Positions 11,591 to 23,174 of a stretch of DNA of 64,000 nt are shown here, one piece after another. The translations under genes and the position numbers were made by a program. Below the pieces are notes generated by a model. It made no database searches, was not told where the DNA came from, and saw only the letters and a list, made by a program, of their open reading frames with translations. Each line of letters opens with the position of its first letter. The stretch's first letter is position 1. Origin of the DNA: Plecoglossus altivelis (Eukaryota; Chordata; Actinopteri; Osmeriformes; Plecoglossidae); contig BROE01000022.1 of assembly GCA_036571765.1 (NCBI GenBank), positions 14,899,576 through 14,963,575 on the forward strand, given 5' to 3'.

Positions 11591-11748
11591 TTCCATGTCA
11601 CCGTTCAGTATTGAGAGCATACGTCGCCCCCGGAGGTCGGAGTCTCCCGATTCGAAGAAGAGACGCATCCACAGGTGTGACTTTGAGGGCTGCAATAAAG
11701 TCTACACCAAGAGCTCCCATCTAAAAGCACACAGGAGAACGCACACAG
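11591..11748 (+). CDS. klf12: klf12 exon: linker and zinc finger 1
   Basis: This 158-bp coding exon follows a TGTTGCTGTTGCAG acceptor. Its first T completes a codon. It then encodes SMSPFSIESIRRPRRSESP, DSKKRRIHR and zinc finger 1 (CDFEGC...HLKAHRRTH), ending HTG split after one base (donor CAG|GTCAGT). The Lys/Arg patch before the finger is the usual nuclear-localisation region. The finger shows the Cys-X4-Cys-X12-His-X3-His spacing of KLF finger 1. The upstream residue depends on which exon is spliced on: the preceding visible exon gives GA+T (Asp), in frame, while known orthologues have Cys here. Confidence 0.97.
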
Positions 11749-11959
11749 GTCAGTGGTCTCGCACTGCTCCACCTATAACGCGCTCAAACCTGTATCATAA
11801 CCAGGAAGGTTTCGAGCCATGCGTTGAGCATAATTCATGGACGGTATCCAGCATCCAGTCTGTGCTGACACTTGCTCTTTGTGTGTTTGGTGTGTGTGGG
11901 TATGTGTGTGTGTGTGTGGGTATGTGTGTGTGGATATGTGTGTGTGTTTTGTTGTCCAG
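11749..11959 (+). other. klf12: klf12 last intron (211 bp)
   Basis: Short intron with donor GTCAGT and acceptor TTGTTGTCCAG. Its right half is TG-rich (about 11888-11948), just ahead of the acceptor. Confidence 0.95.
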
Positions 11960-12141
11960 GTGAGAAGCCATATAAGTGCACCTGGGATGGCTGCACGTGG
12001 AAGTTTGCGCGGTCTGACGAGCTTACGCGGCATTACCGAAAGCACACCGGCGTCAAACCGTTCAAGTGCGCGGACTGTGACCGCTCCTTCTCCCGCTCTG
12101 ACCACCTGGCCCTGCACCGGCGGAGACACATGCTGGTGTGA
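11960..12141 (+). CDS. klf12: klf12 terminal coding exon: zinc fingers 2 and 3
   Basis: The last coding exon continues the inter-finger linker TGEKPYK. It encodes finger 2 (CTWDGC, WKFARSDELTRHYRKH) and finger 3 (CADC, RSFSRSDHLALHRRRH). It ends in MLV and a TGA at 12139-12141, exactly as KLF12 proteins end. The base-contacting helices (RSDELTR, RSDHLAL) are the standard KLF/SP set that reads GGGTG/CACCC-type DNA. All zinc-binding Cys and His are intact, so this copy looks functional. Confidence 0.98.
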
Positions 12142-12439
12142 GCCCTGCAGAGAGGAACCTCACACACACACACACACACACGCACACAGACACATCATAC
12201 TCACACAGACAGAGCAGATGCACACTCAAACACACAGCTGGGAGAGCTGGATCTCTCCCCTGAAATGTGGTTCAGCTGGCCTGGACACACTCCCTGTGGC
12301 GCTGAGAGAGAAGAGGCATGGAGGTGGGTGGAGGACAAGTGATGACCGCAAAGCAGAACAGGAGGAGCAGGCCAGAGGATCGATCTTCGCCGTCGTTCTG
12401 AGTTTTTAATGAAGACCTGTCCTTTCCAGCACTGTTCTT

Positions 12440-12445
12440 ATTAAA
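12440..12445 (+). terminator. klf12: possible proximal polyadenylation signal (ATTAAA)
   Basis: ATTAAA about 300 bp after the klf12 stop codon. It could end a short 3' UTR form. Weak on its own. Confidence 0.3.
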
Positions 12446-15117
12446 TGTTTCATCTAGATTTATAAGAAGGAGTTGTACTATTCATTTTTTGGACTAAACT
12501 GCAATTGCATCTATTTCCTCTTTGTTGTTATTTTTGGTTGATGTTTCAAAAAAAGGCTGCTTTTTTCGGGTTCATAATGTGAAAGACGGATTCGATTGAG
12601 TTGCTCGGATGTTTTTGGGGAGATCAGACTGGATGTGGATTGAGCTGCAGAAACAATCACATACCAACAGCCAGACCCACTCATGGACAGAATTGTTGCA
12701 CTGTCCCCTGTCTGACTCTCTCCCAGCTATCTACTTCAACCAGCAGAGGGCGCAGCCCAGTCACAGGCAGACCCAGAAGTACTGGAGGCTGGGGTAGAGG
12801 TTGGAGCACTGAAGCCGGAAGGCTGAGATAGTGGCCAACGCTCTCCAACAGGCCAGTAATACAGAGACTAACCCAGGGCTGAGGTGTTACCCAGCCAAAT
12901 GCCAGCAAACCAGCCAATGAGATTGAAACATACACCCTGCAACAGGAAAAAAGAACCTTCATCAGCCTTGTCTTGTAAAACGCATACAGGCACATTTCAC
13001 CTTGTAGGCCCGGTTAAAAAAGGTACTGTATGTTTTGGATGTTTGGTTGATTTTTCATTCAGGACTGTGAGAGGAGGTTTCTGAGATCCATTAACAGGGT
13101 CTGACAGAGTACCCATATCTTATCTTCACCATCCATCGAAAGTCTCTTGGAAATGTTTTCTTATATAAAAAAACTTTGTTGGTGCATTTTGTGCTGTGAT
13201 TAGCAATCAGTAAAGTGCAATCTTATTGGGTAAATATAGTTTTTTTTTTTCAATATGAATTTTTTTTGTTCTTGCTGTTTATGCCTGCTTTGATACATTT
13301 ATCATTTTTCGAACCCTCAAAATGTACATTTAAACTTTGATACAATCATTGGAACATATCCGAGAGAAGACTTTGGCACCTTACAGAGTTGTGGCTCGGT
13401 TCGTAATAAGGAATCCTCTCGATAGCAGGATGCAGATCTACTAAACGGGCCATGGCGGCTCTGTCTGGTATCCACTGTCAACCTGGAGGACAGCAGCCAC
13501 ACACACACACACACACAAACCCTTTGTTTGAAATGAGGGGCCCCTAACTGTAGCCTGTAGAGTTATGGGACCCCCCTTTAAGAGAGAACATTTCGAACTG
13601 GGGGGGGCGGCTATGCTAGGAGTTATAGTGGTATAGTGGTATATAGTGGTACAGAGGTATCTAACTAAAAAGCCCTTACATGGAACCCGTACATGTTAGT
13701 CTAAGGCTTGTTTTAACTTCAACCTGGGAATCTTGCCTGTGGAGTCTGACTTGAGGCAGGAGCGATGTGAAGATCCCCATCTTCCTGTTCAGGACGGTGT
13801 CAGGGTTCAGTGGCTGCCTGGGCTATGCTACCACAGACTGGTCCCTGTCTCACTATTGGCTCAGTGGTATAACGCGGTCCAAGGGTTGGTCGGTTCCTCC
13901 AATAGGAGAGCAATGCACACAGGACAGAGCGATGAGAATGGAGGCAGGTGTACAAGAAAAGAAGTTGAAAGACGACGGCTGTCCCTCTGCTTTTCTGTAG
14001 ACGCAGTGTCCTGCCTGGGAAAAGCATTCCAATCATGTGCTTGTTTCAACCAATACTGTCTCCAAGCCACTCTTCAGATTCACTCTATATTTGTACTGGG
14101 CTTGCTGACACAGCATATGGTTCTACTCTCTCTTTCTCTCTCTGTTTACTTGTCTACAGTAGGTTGCCTCCGCTTATAAAGTGGGCATAACGTGTCACAT
14201 TGACAAGAGTTCCTTACGTCTGAAGGACTAGACAGTCACCTTTTGAAGCTTTTCTACACGAGCACCATATGGAGCAAACTCAGATTCGGCAGCGTTTGTC
14301 TTTGTTTGGCGGATGGAGTGAGCTGTCTTCTGGGTCGCACCTACTCTTCAAACTAAACAGCGTCATGCGAGCCTCCCTGAAGTGTCTGTCGCTTTATGGA
14401 AGCTTTTGCAAGAGATTGCATACAGTGCCGAGGTCACTACAGGATTCTACAGAGCTTGCGGTCTACGCGATAAATGAACAGCCGTACAATATGCTGCGGA
14501 GTTGTCGCTTTATTGTGGCTGTTGTGTGCCCACAGAGGAATCTCAAAATAACAAATGACTCAGATTTGATTTACTGACAGTCATGACAGAAACCACTTAT
14601 GCTTTGACAGACCATTTGATATCAGTTTGAAAATGAACAATCATATGCAGTTTATTTTGCATCTGCGCTTTGGTAGACAGTCAATATCTCCATGGAGATA
14701 CATGTTTGATGGGAGGAGACCATACTACGTTAACAGGTCTTAGATATCAGCACAAAGCAATATGATCAATGTTACCTATCAAAGCAGAACTAACTGATTG
14801 TATTTCCAATCAAATGTGACACACTGTAGACTTGAGCGCATTTCTTATTGTCATTGGAAAGCACAACTTTGTGTTGAAAAATAGCCTCACACAACAAAGA
14901 TATAGTAGTATGCCAATACAATATCTACAATACAGGGTTAGGAGAGCTGCAACAAGGCCAGTAATTGCTGATCGCAGTACATGATCAGAAACCGTATACA
15001 GACATAAACACAGCAATCATTTGTTTCTCTTTACCCTTCGACAGGTCTTTTACCTTCGCAAAAACTCATTTAGTCAACTTGTCAAACACACATAATCCCA
15101 ATTTTGTCTCTCCTCAT

Positions 15118-15252
15118 CGGCATTCTGAAGTATTATAATATATGTCATATTATGTTGTCTGTATGTTGCTTGTGTACATGTGATTATGCCCTGTTGTATT
15201 GCCTATTTTGGCTCAAGTATGTCATCAGCACCTTGTTTGTTATGAAGTATGA
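15118..15252 (+). repeat. diverged duplicate segment, copy A
   Basis: Starts ATCGGCATTCTGAAGTATTA and ends near CACCTTGTTTGTTATGAAG. It aligns over its length with 17553-17690, keeping the order CATTCTGAAGTATTAT, TGTTGTCTGTATGTTGCTTG, TATGCC, CTCAAGTAT, ATCAGCACCTTGTTTG. It lies in the klf12 3' region. Confidence 0.85.
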
Positions 15253-15434
15253 TTTTCAAGCAATTTCATTTCAGATGTTAAGTCAATTTATACACAATAA
15301 TCTTTGAAATATTTTATTATACATATACTGTACTTTCAAACATTTATGAATTGAGGGGCACTTCATCATTGCGTATAACTATTTTCTGTAAAAAAAAAGA
15401 TCTTTTGAAATGTTGTAATATATGTGGCAGTGGA

Positions 15435-15440
15435 AATAAA
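15435..15440 (+). terminator. klf12: candidate polyadenylation signal AATAAA
   Basis: Canonical AATAAA in the klf12 3' region, about 3.3 kb after the stop. A TTGTAATATATGTGG stretch just before it is typical AT-rich UTR. No downstream GT-rich element is obvious, so support is moderate. Confidence 0.35.
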
Positions 15441-17090
15441 AGTTAAATGAATTTCAATTCTACAGGCTGTAAATACATTGGATAAATAGGGCTTTTGATT
15501 AGTAGAAAGGAGACAATACATTTATACGTATAAAGTCTTTTTCAGAGACCTTAACTAATCTAATTTGATACAGTAAAATGGGGCTATTGATAATGCTAAA
15601 AACTGTAGTTTTTTTTATATTTAGTGCACGTGTGAATGATCAAATGTCAAGTAGGACGACTCTGTTTTATTTTGAAGTTGTTTTTAAATTCACTTTTCGT
15701 TACCGTGTTTCCATTAAGCTGAACCAGTATTCAAACTAAAGCAGATGGTCTACGTTTCACTTTGGTCAAAACCTTTCTACTTCATGCCCAGCCTTCTTTA
15801 CTTAAAGGATCACAACAGCAGAAGATAACCTCACTTTTGAACGTGGTTCTGGCAATTCAGTATTTTATCAAGTTATTCACCCAATTTTTGTTAATTGGCA
15901 CAATACTATGGGTGTAAAATGAGCATTCCTTTAAATTATTATCATTCTTTTCTAAACCTTGGATGACTTGATTATGGACTGAGTGTTTAACCTAGGTGTA
16001 GATTATCGTCACTCCTCTACCAAACCTTTTTACTCTTCTGTGGCATAATTTTGTAACGGTAACCAGGGTCAAAGTTATGCAATAATATATAATATAATAA
16101 TATAATAGTGCCTCCTATCACAACATTTAGAAAACACACACAGGAAGTATTACAAACACAGCGGAGACATAATTGAAACGATCAAATCTATTCCTGTCAG
16201 TGAGGATGTTTCATAGTAAAGCACAACACAGAAACCGTTATGCAAAATAACATTTCTTGAACTAACTTTTCAATGCACTGAGCCACCCCTGGTGTTCCAA
16301 GACAGTATCCCCACATTGTCTACAGGCTGTGTGAAATACCTAAGGTGGTGACATGAAATGGATGTACTTACTCCAATCCTTAACTTTATTCTCTCTTGTT
16401 TCCTTGTTCCAGTTGTCTGATATTGGCCACACCCTATAACAAGAACTCAGCGAATAGGGCTGAGCTTTACATGGAGTGTCAGATTCCCCCCCCCCCCCAA
16501 CATTTTCTTGAAGTCTAAGGAGAAGCTTCTTTTTTTTAGAATGTGCTATGGCCGATATAGCTGTCAGGACCTAGTGGACGAATGCTGACAGTTCTATAAT
16601 AGTGAAATATTTCTTTCATTTCTGTATCTTGTGTTTCACACAGCTTTTTAAATTTGAGTAGTGAATTCAATGCCTTTCTTTCAAGTTTACTGCTATTATG
16701 TAGAGTAATTGTTGTTCATGTATTTATGTAAAGTGAGTGTATTGTAAATATGTTCTGAGCTTTCACTATTACTGTAAAAAATTGTGATACTGCTCAGCGA
16801 TGCTTCAAAGGGAGGTTTTGCTCTCGGAATTCAGCAAAGATAATGCAGTCCAAATTGGTTTTCTAAAAGGGTTCAAATGTTTCCCTTTCTTTGTTTCCTA
16901 CGCTATCATTCTTTCTTTCTCTCTCTTTTCATATCTTCCTTTCTGTTCTCAGAAGTAGTCTATATATGCTGTCCGTGTTTTTTTGCTTTTCCCCCTCAGT
17001 TGTTTTTTCATAGATGGAGCAGTGAAAAGGAACCACATTCAGACATATACTGAACATGTATATTGACATGAATGGGGGGGCATGAAGGCT

Positions 17091-17096
17091 AATAAA
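17091..17096 (+). terminator. klf12: candidate distal polyadenylation signal AATAAA
   Basis: AATAAA followed within 40 bp by a GT-rich stretch (CTTGTGTGTATATGGG), the usual arrangement for a cleavage site. It would give a 3' UTR of about 5 kb. Confidence 0.45.
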
Positions 17097-17120
17097 GTTG
17101 CATTTTGTACTGAACACACT

Positions 17121-19260
17121 TTTAATCGGACTTGTGTGTATATGGGCTGCTGGGATGCGTGTGGAATGTGGTTCTGGTTTCAGCTGAGGCATCCGAGCAC
17201 CATGATCATGTACACTGGCATTCAGAAACCTAACCTCACAGAACATAGAGTCAGGCAGGGCCAACAGAGCTGTGTACAGACATCAGGGGGCGGAATGTAA
17301 TAATTGAAAACAAGATGAGTTGAATTCGCACTTCAGAAAAAGACCCGATGAGAAAGACGATCAATCTGTTCAAATCGAATAAGACGGCTGCCACTCCTAC
17401 CTGTGTGGCTTTGTCTTCTGTTCAGTCTGACGCTGCCATTTCTGCCGTAGGGTTTGGTTGTGACATGACCTGATCCCTTGCGGGTAGATCTAGATTGAAC
17501 TTGATTTCATAGAAAACCTAAGATGAGTGATAAGAAAATGATGACACTAATTGGTATTCTGAAGTATTATGAATGTGTTCTGTCATGTTGTTCTGTACGT
17601 TACTTGCGTGTGTGTACACATATGCCTAGCTGTATTTCCTATTTGCCTCAAGTATATTATCAGTGCCTTGTTTGATATACAGGGAATGATCTATCAGATC
17701 TCTCCTTTGATGAACCATTTGAATGTATAAGCCTCCAAGCTTCGGGTCTGAGCAGTTGCCTAGACACTAGCACTGTGCTAGCAGTGGAGAGGGAGGAGGA
17801 GTTTTAGACAGACTTTTTCTGAGTGGTACTGCACATGACACTCTCAATGATGAAAGACCAGGACCTGAGAAACCATGTTTGACATGATCTGTCTATTCTG
17901 TGCTATACCTCTCATAAATACAATATCACTACGATATACCACATATTACACCCCGTGGGACTGGACGTACAAGGTGGGGATATGTTATAAGTCCGCTGGA
18001 AGACTTGATTAAATTAATTTTTTTTCTGTTTATTTTTTATGTCTTCATGTCACACAGCATGAAAATGGGCTTTATAGCAGACATTTTGCCAAGTATTCTG
18101 ATTGACCGAATAAGATATTTTCATACGTTTTTAAACCGAATATATTTGGCTTTTCCCTTAATAAATCAACTGAGTACTTTTAGCACTAAGAGAATAACTG
18201 CATGGGATATTGTAAACATGAAAGCATGTTGTTAGTGAGTGAATAATGGTTTGAATGTACATATTTTGTAGAATATGAATCAGATGGAGCTTACCAAAGT
18301 GGAACAGGCCATGGTGTAGTAATAACACAGGTTGGTATGATGATCTTACTGTTAGTGTTGGCATGGTGCTTGGAAAAATAGCAGGACAATTTCAGATGAA
18401 ATTGCTCACGTCTTTGTGAAGACCAGACATTCTCTGTCAACGATGCAAGAGCTTATTCATGCTGATGCGTGTACATTTATTTGGGCCGCTCTTCACACTC
18501 TGTGACAAAGACTCCGGGGGAGGTTGATAACAATCTTTTGTTGGATTGGTGAGAGACTGCGAGAGTTCATTTGCATAGTCGTTTAATTAGCAAAATTCAA
18601 ACCTTGCTGTTGCTGCATACAGTCTGAAGAATGCCTCGAAGCAGGACTGGTGGTTAGGGTTAGTTAGGTTCGGCGATTTCTCTTACATCTCTCTGTATAT
18701 GGAAAGGCACATAGACCACTCATTGACCCATGGACTCCTTTTGTCCGCTACAACAGTAACCCCAAATGCCTTCCGTCTGAAGTTCATTCAATTCAGGATA
18801 AAATGTACCTACAGTCGCATTTTTAGACACACCTTTTATTTGTCATTTTGCTCCATTTCTCATCCAGGCAACTGTCTAAGCACAAGGTCGTTATAAAGCC
18901 AACTGTATGCTATTCTCTCAATGCTAACCACAAACAACTGCAGAGCGAATGATCAACAGCAGTTCATAACAGCGTTCTTGTGGAGTTTGTACTTTGATTC
19001 CAAGAAGCAAACTATTACAGTAACATGTTGTTTCCATTTAACTGTAAGTCACTCTAATGAGATGCAGCAACACTGTAGTTCTATTCTATTACTAAGCTCT
19101 TCCAAAATACAACAACGTGAACGATGTAAAGAAAACATGTCGAATACCTCAGAAGTGTAAAACTTAAATCAATCTTAAAAGAATACCACCATATCTAAGT
19201 ATCGGAATCAGAAATGCAGGTTTTACAAAATATTTACATCTCGAACAAATAGTAACCTGA
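17121..19260. other. klf12-klf5 tail-to-tail interval
   Basis: AT-rich sequence between the two convergent genes. Apart from the duplicate segment at 17553 I see no coding potential, no RNA gene and no mobile element. The 3' UTR of either gene could extend into it. Confidence 0.6.
17553..17690 (+). repeat. diverged duplicate segment, copy B
   Basis: Second copy of the 15118-15252 segment in the same orientation, about 2.4 kb downstream and clearly diverged by substitutions and small indels. Shared blocks include TATTCTGAAGTATTAT, GTTGTTCTGTACGTTACTTG and ATTATCAGTGCCTTGTTTG. It lies beyond the AATAAA at 17091, so either the klf12 UTR extends further or this copy is intergenic. Confidence 0.85.
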
Positions 19261-19273
19261 TTCCTTGTGGGGG

Positions 19274-19279
19274 TTTATT
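19274..19279 (-). terminator. klf5: candidate distal klf5 polyadenylation signal
   Basis: TTTATT on +, AATAAA on -, about 770 bp past the stop. Confidence 0.35.
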
Positions 19280-19838
19280 TTGTTTGTTTGTTTTGCCCTG
19301 TTATTTAGTTATTGTGATGACATTTTACTTGTAAATAAATACAATGACAGTTTTACAAGCTGGACGCAGCAGTCCTTACATAAATACAAGGTATACAATG
19401 TAACAGATGGTGACCTGCAGCCAGAGCAAAGTCTTCCAAAATATCAAAAGGCACTTTTGAAATGGAGTAAAAAATAACGTCGAACAAATAATCTCGTCAT
19501 TGAATTTGAGGAAACAATATAAATGGAAAAAATAGTTGTACTTAGTATTCCCTTTGTACATTCCAGCAAGAAGTCTTGAGTTTGTCTTTCGCCAAGTAGC
19601 TTAATGTAGATCTCATACTGTACACACAGTAGAAGAATTGGCTTGTGAAATCATAGAATTGTCTAGTGCCTTCTGTGCTGCACATAGCTCTGTGCTCTCT
19701 CAAACATGGCACAGCCCAATATATATATTTTTTTTTCAAAGTTTGTTGGGTTACATGGAAAAAATATATTTAAAAACTTCAGTTCAAAAAGTAAACCTTT
19801 TTACAATAATATCGGTAGCAATAATAATAATAGCAATA

Positions 19839-19844
19839 TTTATT
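19839..19844 (-). terminator. klf5: candidate proximal klf5 polyadenylation signal
   Basis: TTTATT on +, AATAAA on -, about 200 bp past the stop. Confidence 0.35.
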
Positions 19845-20047
19845 GTGTGGGCCAGCACTATAACTAACATAAAAAATATATTTCCACTAGGGACAAGTGG
19901 TCTAATCCTAGGAATACGGTCAGTCAAATAATTTTAACATTCAGTAAATGTGGCTGTTTGTTTGAGTGCCACATATCATTGTCTCAGTGAGATGACAGAT
20001 TAAGGTCATTTAAAATCTGATAACGCACGGGTTTGCATGGCTGCCCT

Positions 20048-20226
20048 TTAGCTCTGGTGTCTTTTCATGTGAAGGGCCAGGTGGTCGGATCGGGAAAAAC
20101 AGCGGCTACACACACCGCACTGAAACGGCTTGGCCCCAGTGTGCTTCCTGAAATGGCGAGTCAGCTCGTCGGAGCGAGCAAAACGCCACTCACACCCCTC
20201 CCAGGAGCAGTGATACGGCTTCTCTC
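20048..20226 (-). CDS. klf5: klf5 exon 4: zinc fingers 2 and 3, stop
   Basis: The terminal coding exon begins after the acceptor CTTGCAG and completes the Gly codon of the TGEKP linker. It encodes finger 2 (CSWEGCEWRFARSDELTRH) and finger 3 (CGVC, then CFSRSDHLALHMKRH), ending HQS and TAA at 20050-20048. HMKRHQ at the C-terminus is the KLF5/KLF4-type ending. All zinc ligands are present. The residue before FSRSDHL is Cys where human KLF5 has Ser, a mild change outside the ligands and helix. The protein ends two residues past the last His of finger 3, as in human. Confidence 0.97.
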
Positions 20227-20707
20227 CTGCAAGGCAGACCACAGAGGAAGGTGAGCTATCGGCAAACACCACCGTAGTACGTCATCACTGCACGACCTTT
20301 CATAAACAGGTATCCTCTACCAGAACACGATTCCACCTCGCTATTCAACCTCTCTACGTTCAATGAACACCTGCTGTGTTTCCCTGGTTTCAGGCACTTT
20401 TAGCAAACATTTCATGCTGACATATCCTTTCGTGTTGATCTGACTCTATTTGATGTGATTTCATATGAAGTCTAGTTGAATCACGTTGATATCCAGAACA
20501 ACAATGTTAAGACTCATACGCTCTGTTTATTTTAAAAACAGCCAATGGGCTTGACAGAAGTAGCATGTAGGCCAGGTTTCTGTCAGCTAGCAGAGCGCAT
20601 CAGCATGCCAGGAACATTCTTCTGCCCAGCAACATTACATACTTGCATCCAAAATAAGGCTGGCCATAACCAAACTTTTCATTATGTTATAAAAGGCAAA
20701 CACTCAC
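20227..20707 (-). other. klf5: klf5 intron 3 (481 bp)
   Basis: Intron with donor GTGAGTG at 20707 and acceptor CTTGCAG at 20227 on the - strand. It is unique-looking sequence with no gene or repeat seen. Confidence 0.9.
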
Positions 20708-20767
20708 CTGTGTGAGTACGTAAGTGGGCTTTTAGATGGGAGGACTTGGTGTACACCTTTTTGCATC
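20708..20767 (-). CDS. klf5: klf5 exon 3: zinc finger 1 (60 bp)
   Basis: Sixty-base exon giving GA (end of Gly), then CKKVYTKSSHLKAHLRTHT and the first base of Gly. With the last bases of exon 2 (HHCDVP) it completes finger 1. Acceptor TTTTGACAG and donor CAG|GTGAGTG are both good. The small exon with finger 1 split after the first Cys is the standard KLF gene structure. Confidence 0.97.
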
Positions 20768-21147
20768 CTGTCAAAAATGGAAAATCAAATATATTAGTTG
20801 TCATTACAGCAAGGAGATTGGCCATGAGCAAAGGTAACTAAGCCAAATGTGACAGCTGAATGATGGTGATCAGAAAGAACATTCAAGTTTGGGAAAGAGG
20901 GGTCTTCTATGGTTATATTTGTTCGCTCATTACGTTACTAGAGTCCGTTTTTTTCTTCACTGTTTTAGCACAGCTCGGCCAGTGGACTTTCTTTGAATGA
21001 CCGTGCATTGACTTTTTAATGTGTTTTTTTTGTGGCATTCGTGACCGTGCCTGAGAATATACACAAGACCACTATCAAGCAGGATTATAGTTCAGTACAA
21101 TACAGTCCTTGTCTTTGTAAGAGAAAAGGTGAGAGAGAATTTCTAAC
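20768..21147 (-). other. klf5: klf5 intron 2 (380 bp)
   Basis: Intron with donor GTTAGAA and acceptor TTTGACAG on the - strand. Nothing else was seen in it. Confidence 0.9.
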
Positions 21148-22066
21148 CTGGGACATCGCAATGGTGAATCCTTCTTCTCTCTAGATCTGGGTTGTTCCTG
21201 CGGTTAAACCTGATTGGAGAGGACTGTCTGGGTCCTGGGGATCCAGGGCTCCCACCAGCAGCCTGAACCTGACCTGTGGCCTGGATGGGTCCGACACTAG
21301 GGCCCTGGGCCTGATCCTGGGTGGATGGGGTCTGGACTGGGACGATGGCACTGTTGGGGACTGTCAATTTCGAAGCTATGCTTGCTGCATAGGAGGGGGG
21401 TGGGGAGATGTTCTGAACCAGTTCTTTTGCCCTGTCTGGACTCCCTGGCTCTGAGCTGGGTGGGGATGGGGGTAGGTAGGCTGGTCTTTGCTGGTGGTTG
21501 AACTGGGGGATGAGAGAGTAGCTGCCACCACCAATGTGGGGGCCGCTCATGGGGCATAGGGCAGTCTGAGCTGGGGTTAGCTGGGCGTTGGAGAAGGGGA
21601 GGCTGGAGGGAGTCATAGAGACCCCAGAGTGGAGGTCAGGGTTCCCCAATGGTCCTGGGATCAGATGCTCCAGCTCAGAGTTCAACAGCTGGAACAACGG
21701 AACGTCCTGGAAGTCCAGTGAGGGAATTTCCTGTTTTATGAACAAACCTCCTCCACCCGTGTCTGTAGAGGCGGAATAGTGGCTCTGGTACTCAGGCATG
21801 GCCGATGGCGTTCCGTTGCCGTTGCAACTGGGGGGGATCAGAGGGTGGGAGAGGGGCTCGGTCTTGATGGACCTCAGAGGCCTGCAAAAGCCAGGGTGGA
21901 GGTAGCTGACCTCAGGAAGAAGTAGGCTCATGTTGATGCTATATGGAGAACCCAGGTCATCAGTGAAGGAAGGCTCCAGGCCTGAAGCACTGTCTCTGCA
22001 CAGTCTCTTGTGGTCAGCAACCCTCTGGGTGTGGTTGGAGAGGTACTTATCCATTTCGGATCTTCC
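21148..22066 (-). CDS. klf5: klf5 exon 2: transactivation region with SUMO, degron and PY motifs
   Basis: This large coding exon (919 bp, residues 60-366 of a 444-residue protein) belongs to Krüppel-like factor 5, a nuclear activator of proliferation and epithelial genes. It starts in phase 0 (GRSEMDKYLSNHT, matching the MEKYL start of human exon 2). Motifs in order: SPYSINM (about 99-105), IKTEP (126-130), IKQEI (169-173), PPSPPSSEPGSPDR (258-271), SPPPSYAASIASKL (280-293), RFNRRNNPDLERRRIHHCD up to finger 1. The two IK-x-E sites match the SUMO sites of human KLF5, and PPPSY is the PY motif bound by WW-domain ubiquitin ligases. The Ser/Pro segment before it is the reported FBW7 phosphodegron region. 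Between PPPSY and the fingers is a Gln/Gly/Pro-rich insertion of about 30 residues not in human. Confidence 0.96.
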
Positions 22067-23174
22067 CTAGAAAACATGGAAAAGGGGCAGTCAGATTTTT
22101 TACATTTTGAATGCCAACCAAATCCTTAGAGAGCTCCAAAACAGGGACCTTGGTACAGACCAAAGTGTTATGGTTATCTGGTTACAGTATAAACTTGATA
22201 CACTTCATATCGCTTCATTGACAAGAAATGGACGTTTGTAAATCCCACGTTTCATATTAACTGGTCACTCAGTTCAGAACTCGAGCTCTAGGTGCCTGTA
22301 TTCATAAGCTACAGTCAGCAGAGAAACATTTATCACGTACACTGCACTCCCCGATGGCCTATCGCGACATTCCCTCCTCTCCCGTAAAAACCGTTCATTC
22401 CAGCTCCTAAAAAAGACAACGCTGACCGATGCAAAACCGCAAAGTCGCTCGAATTGCGCTACAGAATTTCGCTGATTACTGTTTCAATACGAATAAGTGT
22501 TAAGTGTAGTTAATTTAGGATGATCAAAATAAACAAAACCAGAGAACATCACTTCACGGAGTAGTCGGAACCAAATAAGCTACTGTTTAGTGTTGCCACA
22601 TAAAAGACCCCTAGTTCCTCTCCCTCCCCCAACAGCCGCGCGTCTGAAGAGCTCCCGTCTAAGCTTGGGGAATTTAGGGCTGAAATTAGAACATCCAGCT
22701 GCTCTGAGGTGCTATGCATCCAAGTTTGAAACGGCGTGCAACGTTGCATCTCAGTGCACTGTCTGGGCTTGAATGTCGTTTAGGAATTGAATGGCCCAGG
22801 ATAATGGTGAGCTTTAATGCAACTAACAGACAGAAACCATCTCTTTGCCAGTCCATTCATTGCAAACCCCCTGAGCGTTGTCAAGCAATCATAAACTAGG
22901 CTACCTGCAACATGGAATAATAGAATGACGCCTAAAATGTGGAAGAAGGAACTATGTTAGGTTGTTAGCCTATATTTAGAATCAACCTATAGACAACGCA
23001 TGTTTCAATATATATATATTTATATATTTATATATTTATATATTTATATATATACACTCATATTTTTTTTCAATACGCCCCGTCTCAAAACTGGGTGTGT
23101 ATCGGCTGCGATCGAGTGATGCCATATCAACTGTATGTGGTACATTGTCTATCTGTAACAAAAATATAACCTAC
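22067..23174 (-). other. klf5: klf5 intron 1 (1108 bp)
   Basis: Intron between klf5 exons 1 and 2 (donor GTAGGT at 23174, acceptor TTTTCTAG at 22067). It contains an AT microsatellite at 23007-23056. The open frame near 22714 has no recognisable family and is judged chance. Confidence 0.9.
23007..23056. repeat. (TATATT)n / AT microsatellite
   Basis: TA repeats with regularly spaced TTT interruptions (TATATATTTA units), in klf5 intron 1. Confidence 0.95.

Larger units (their letters stand above)
12142..17120 (+). other. klf12: klf12 probable 3' UTR
   Basis: After the stop there is about 5 kb of mostly AT-rich sequence with no convincing gene, starting with a CA array at 12160-12190. KLF12 mRNAs in vertebrates have very long 3' UTRs, so I read this as 3' UTR. 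An ATTAAA at 12440 could give a short form. AATAAA occurs at 15435 and 17091, the latter followed by GT-rich DNA. A C-run at 16486-16499 and AT-rich stretches are the only simple repeats. The true end cannot be fixed without RNA data. Confidence 0.55.
19270..20047 (-). other. klf5: klf5 probable 3' UTR
   Basis: AT-rich sequence downstream of the klf5 stop on the - strand. It contains - strand AATAAA hexamers at 19844-19839 and 19279-19274. The length fits the 3' UTR of 1 kb or more known for KLF5. The distal limit is inferred. Confidence 0.5.
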
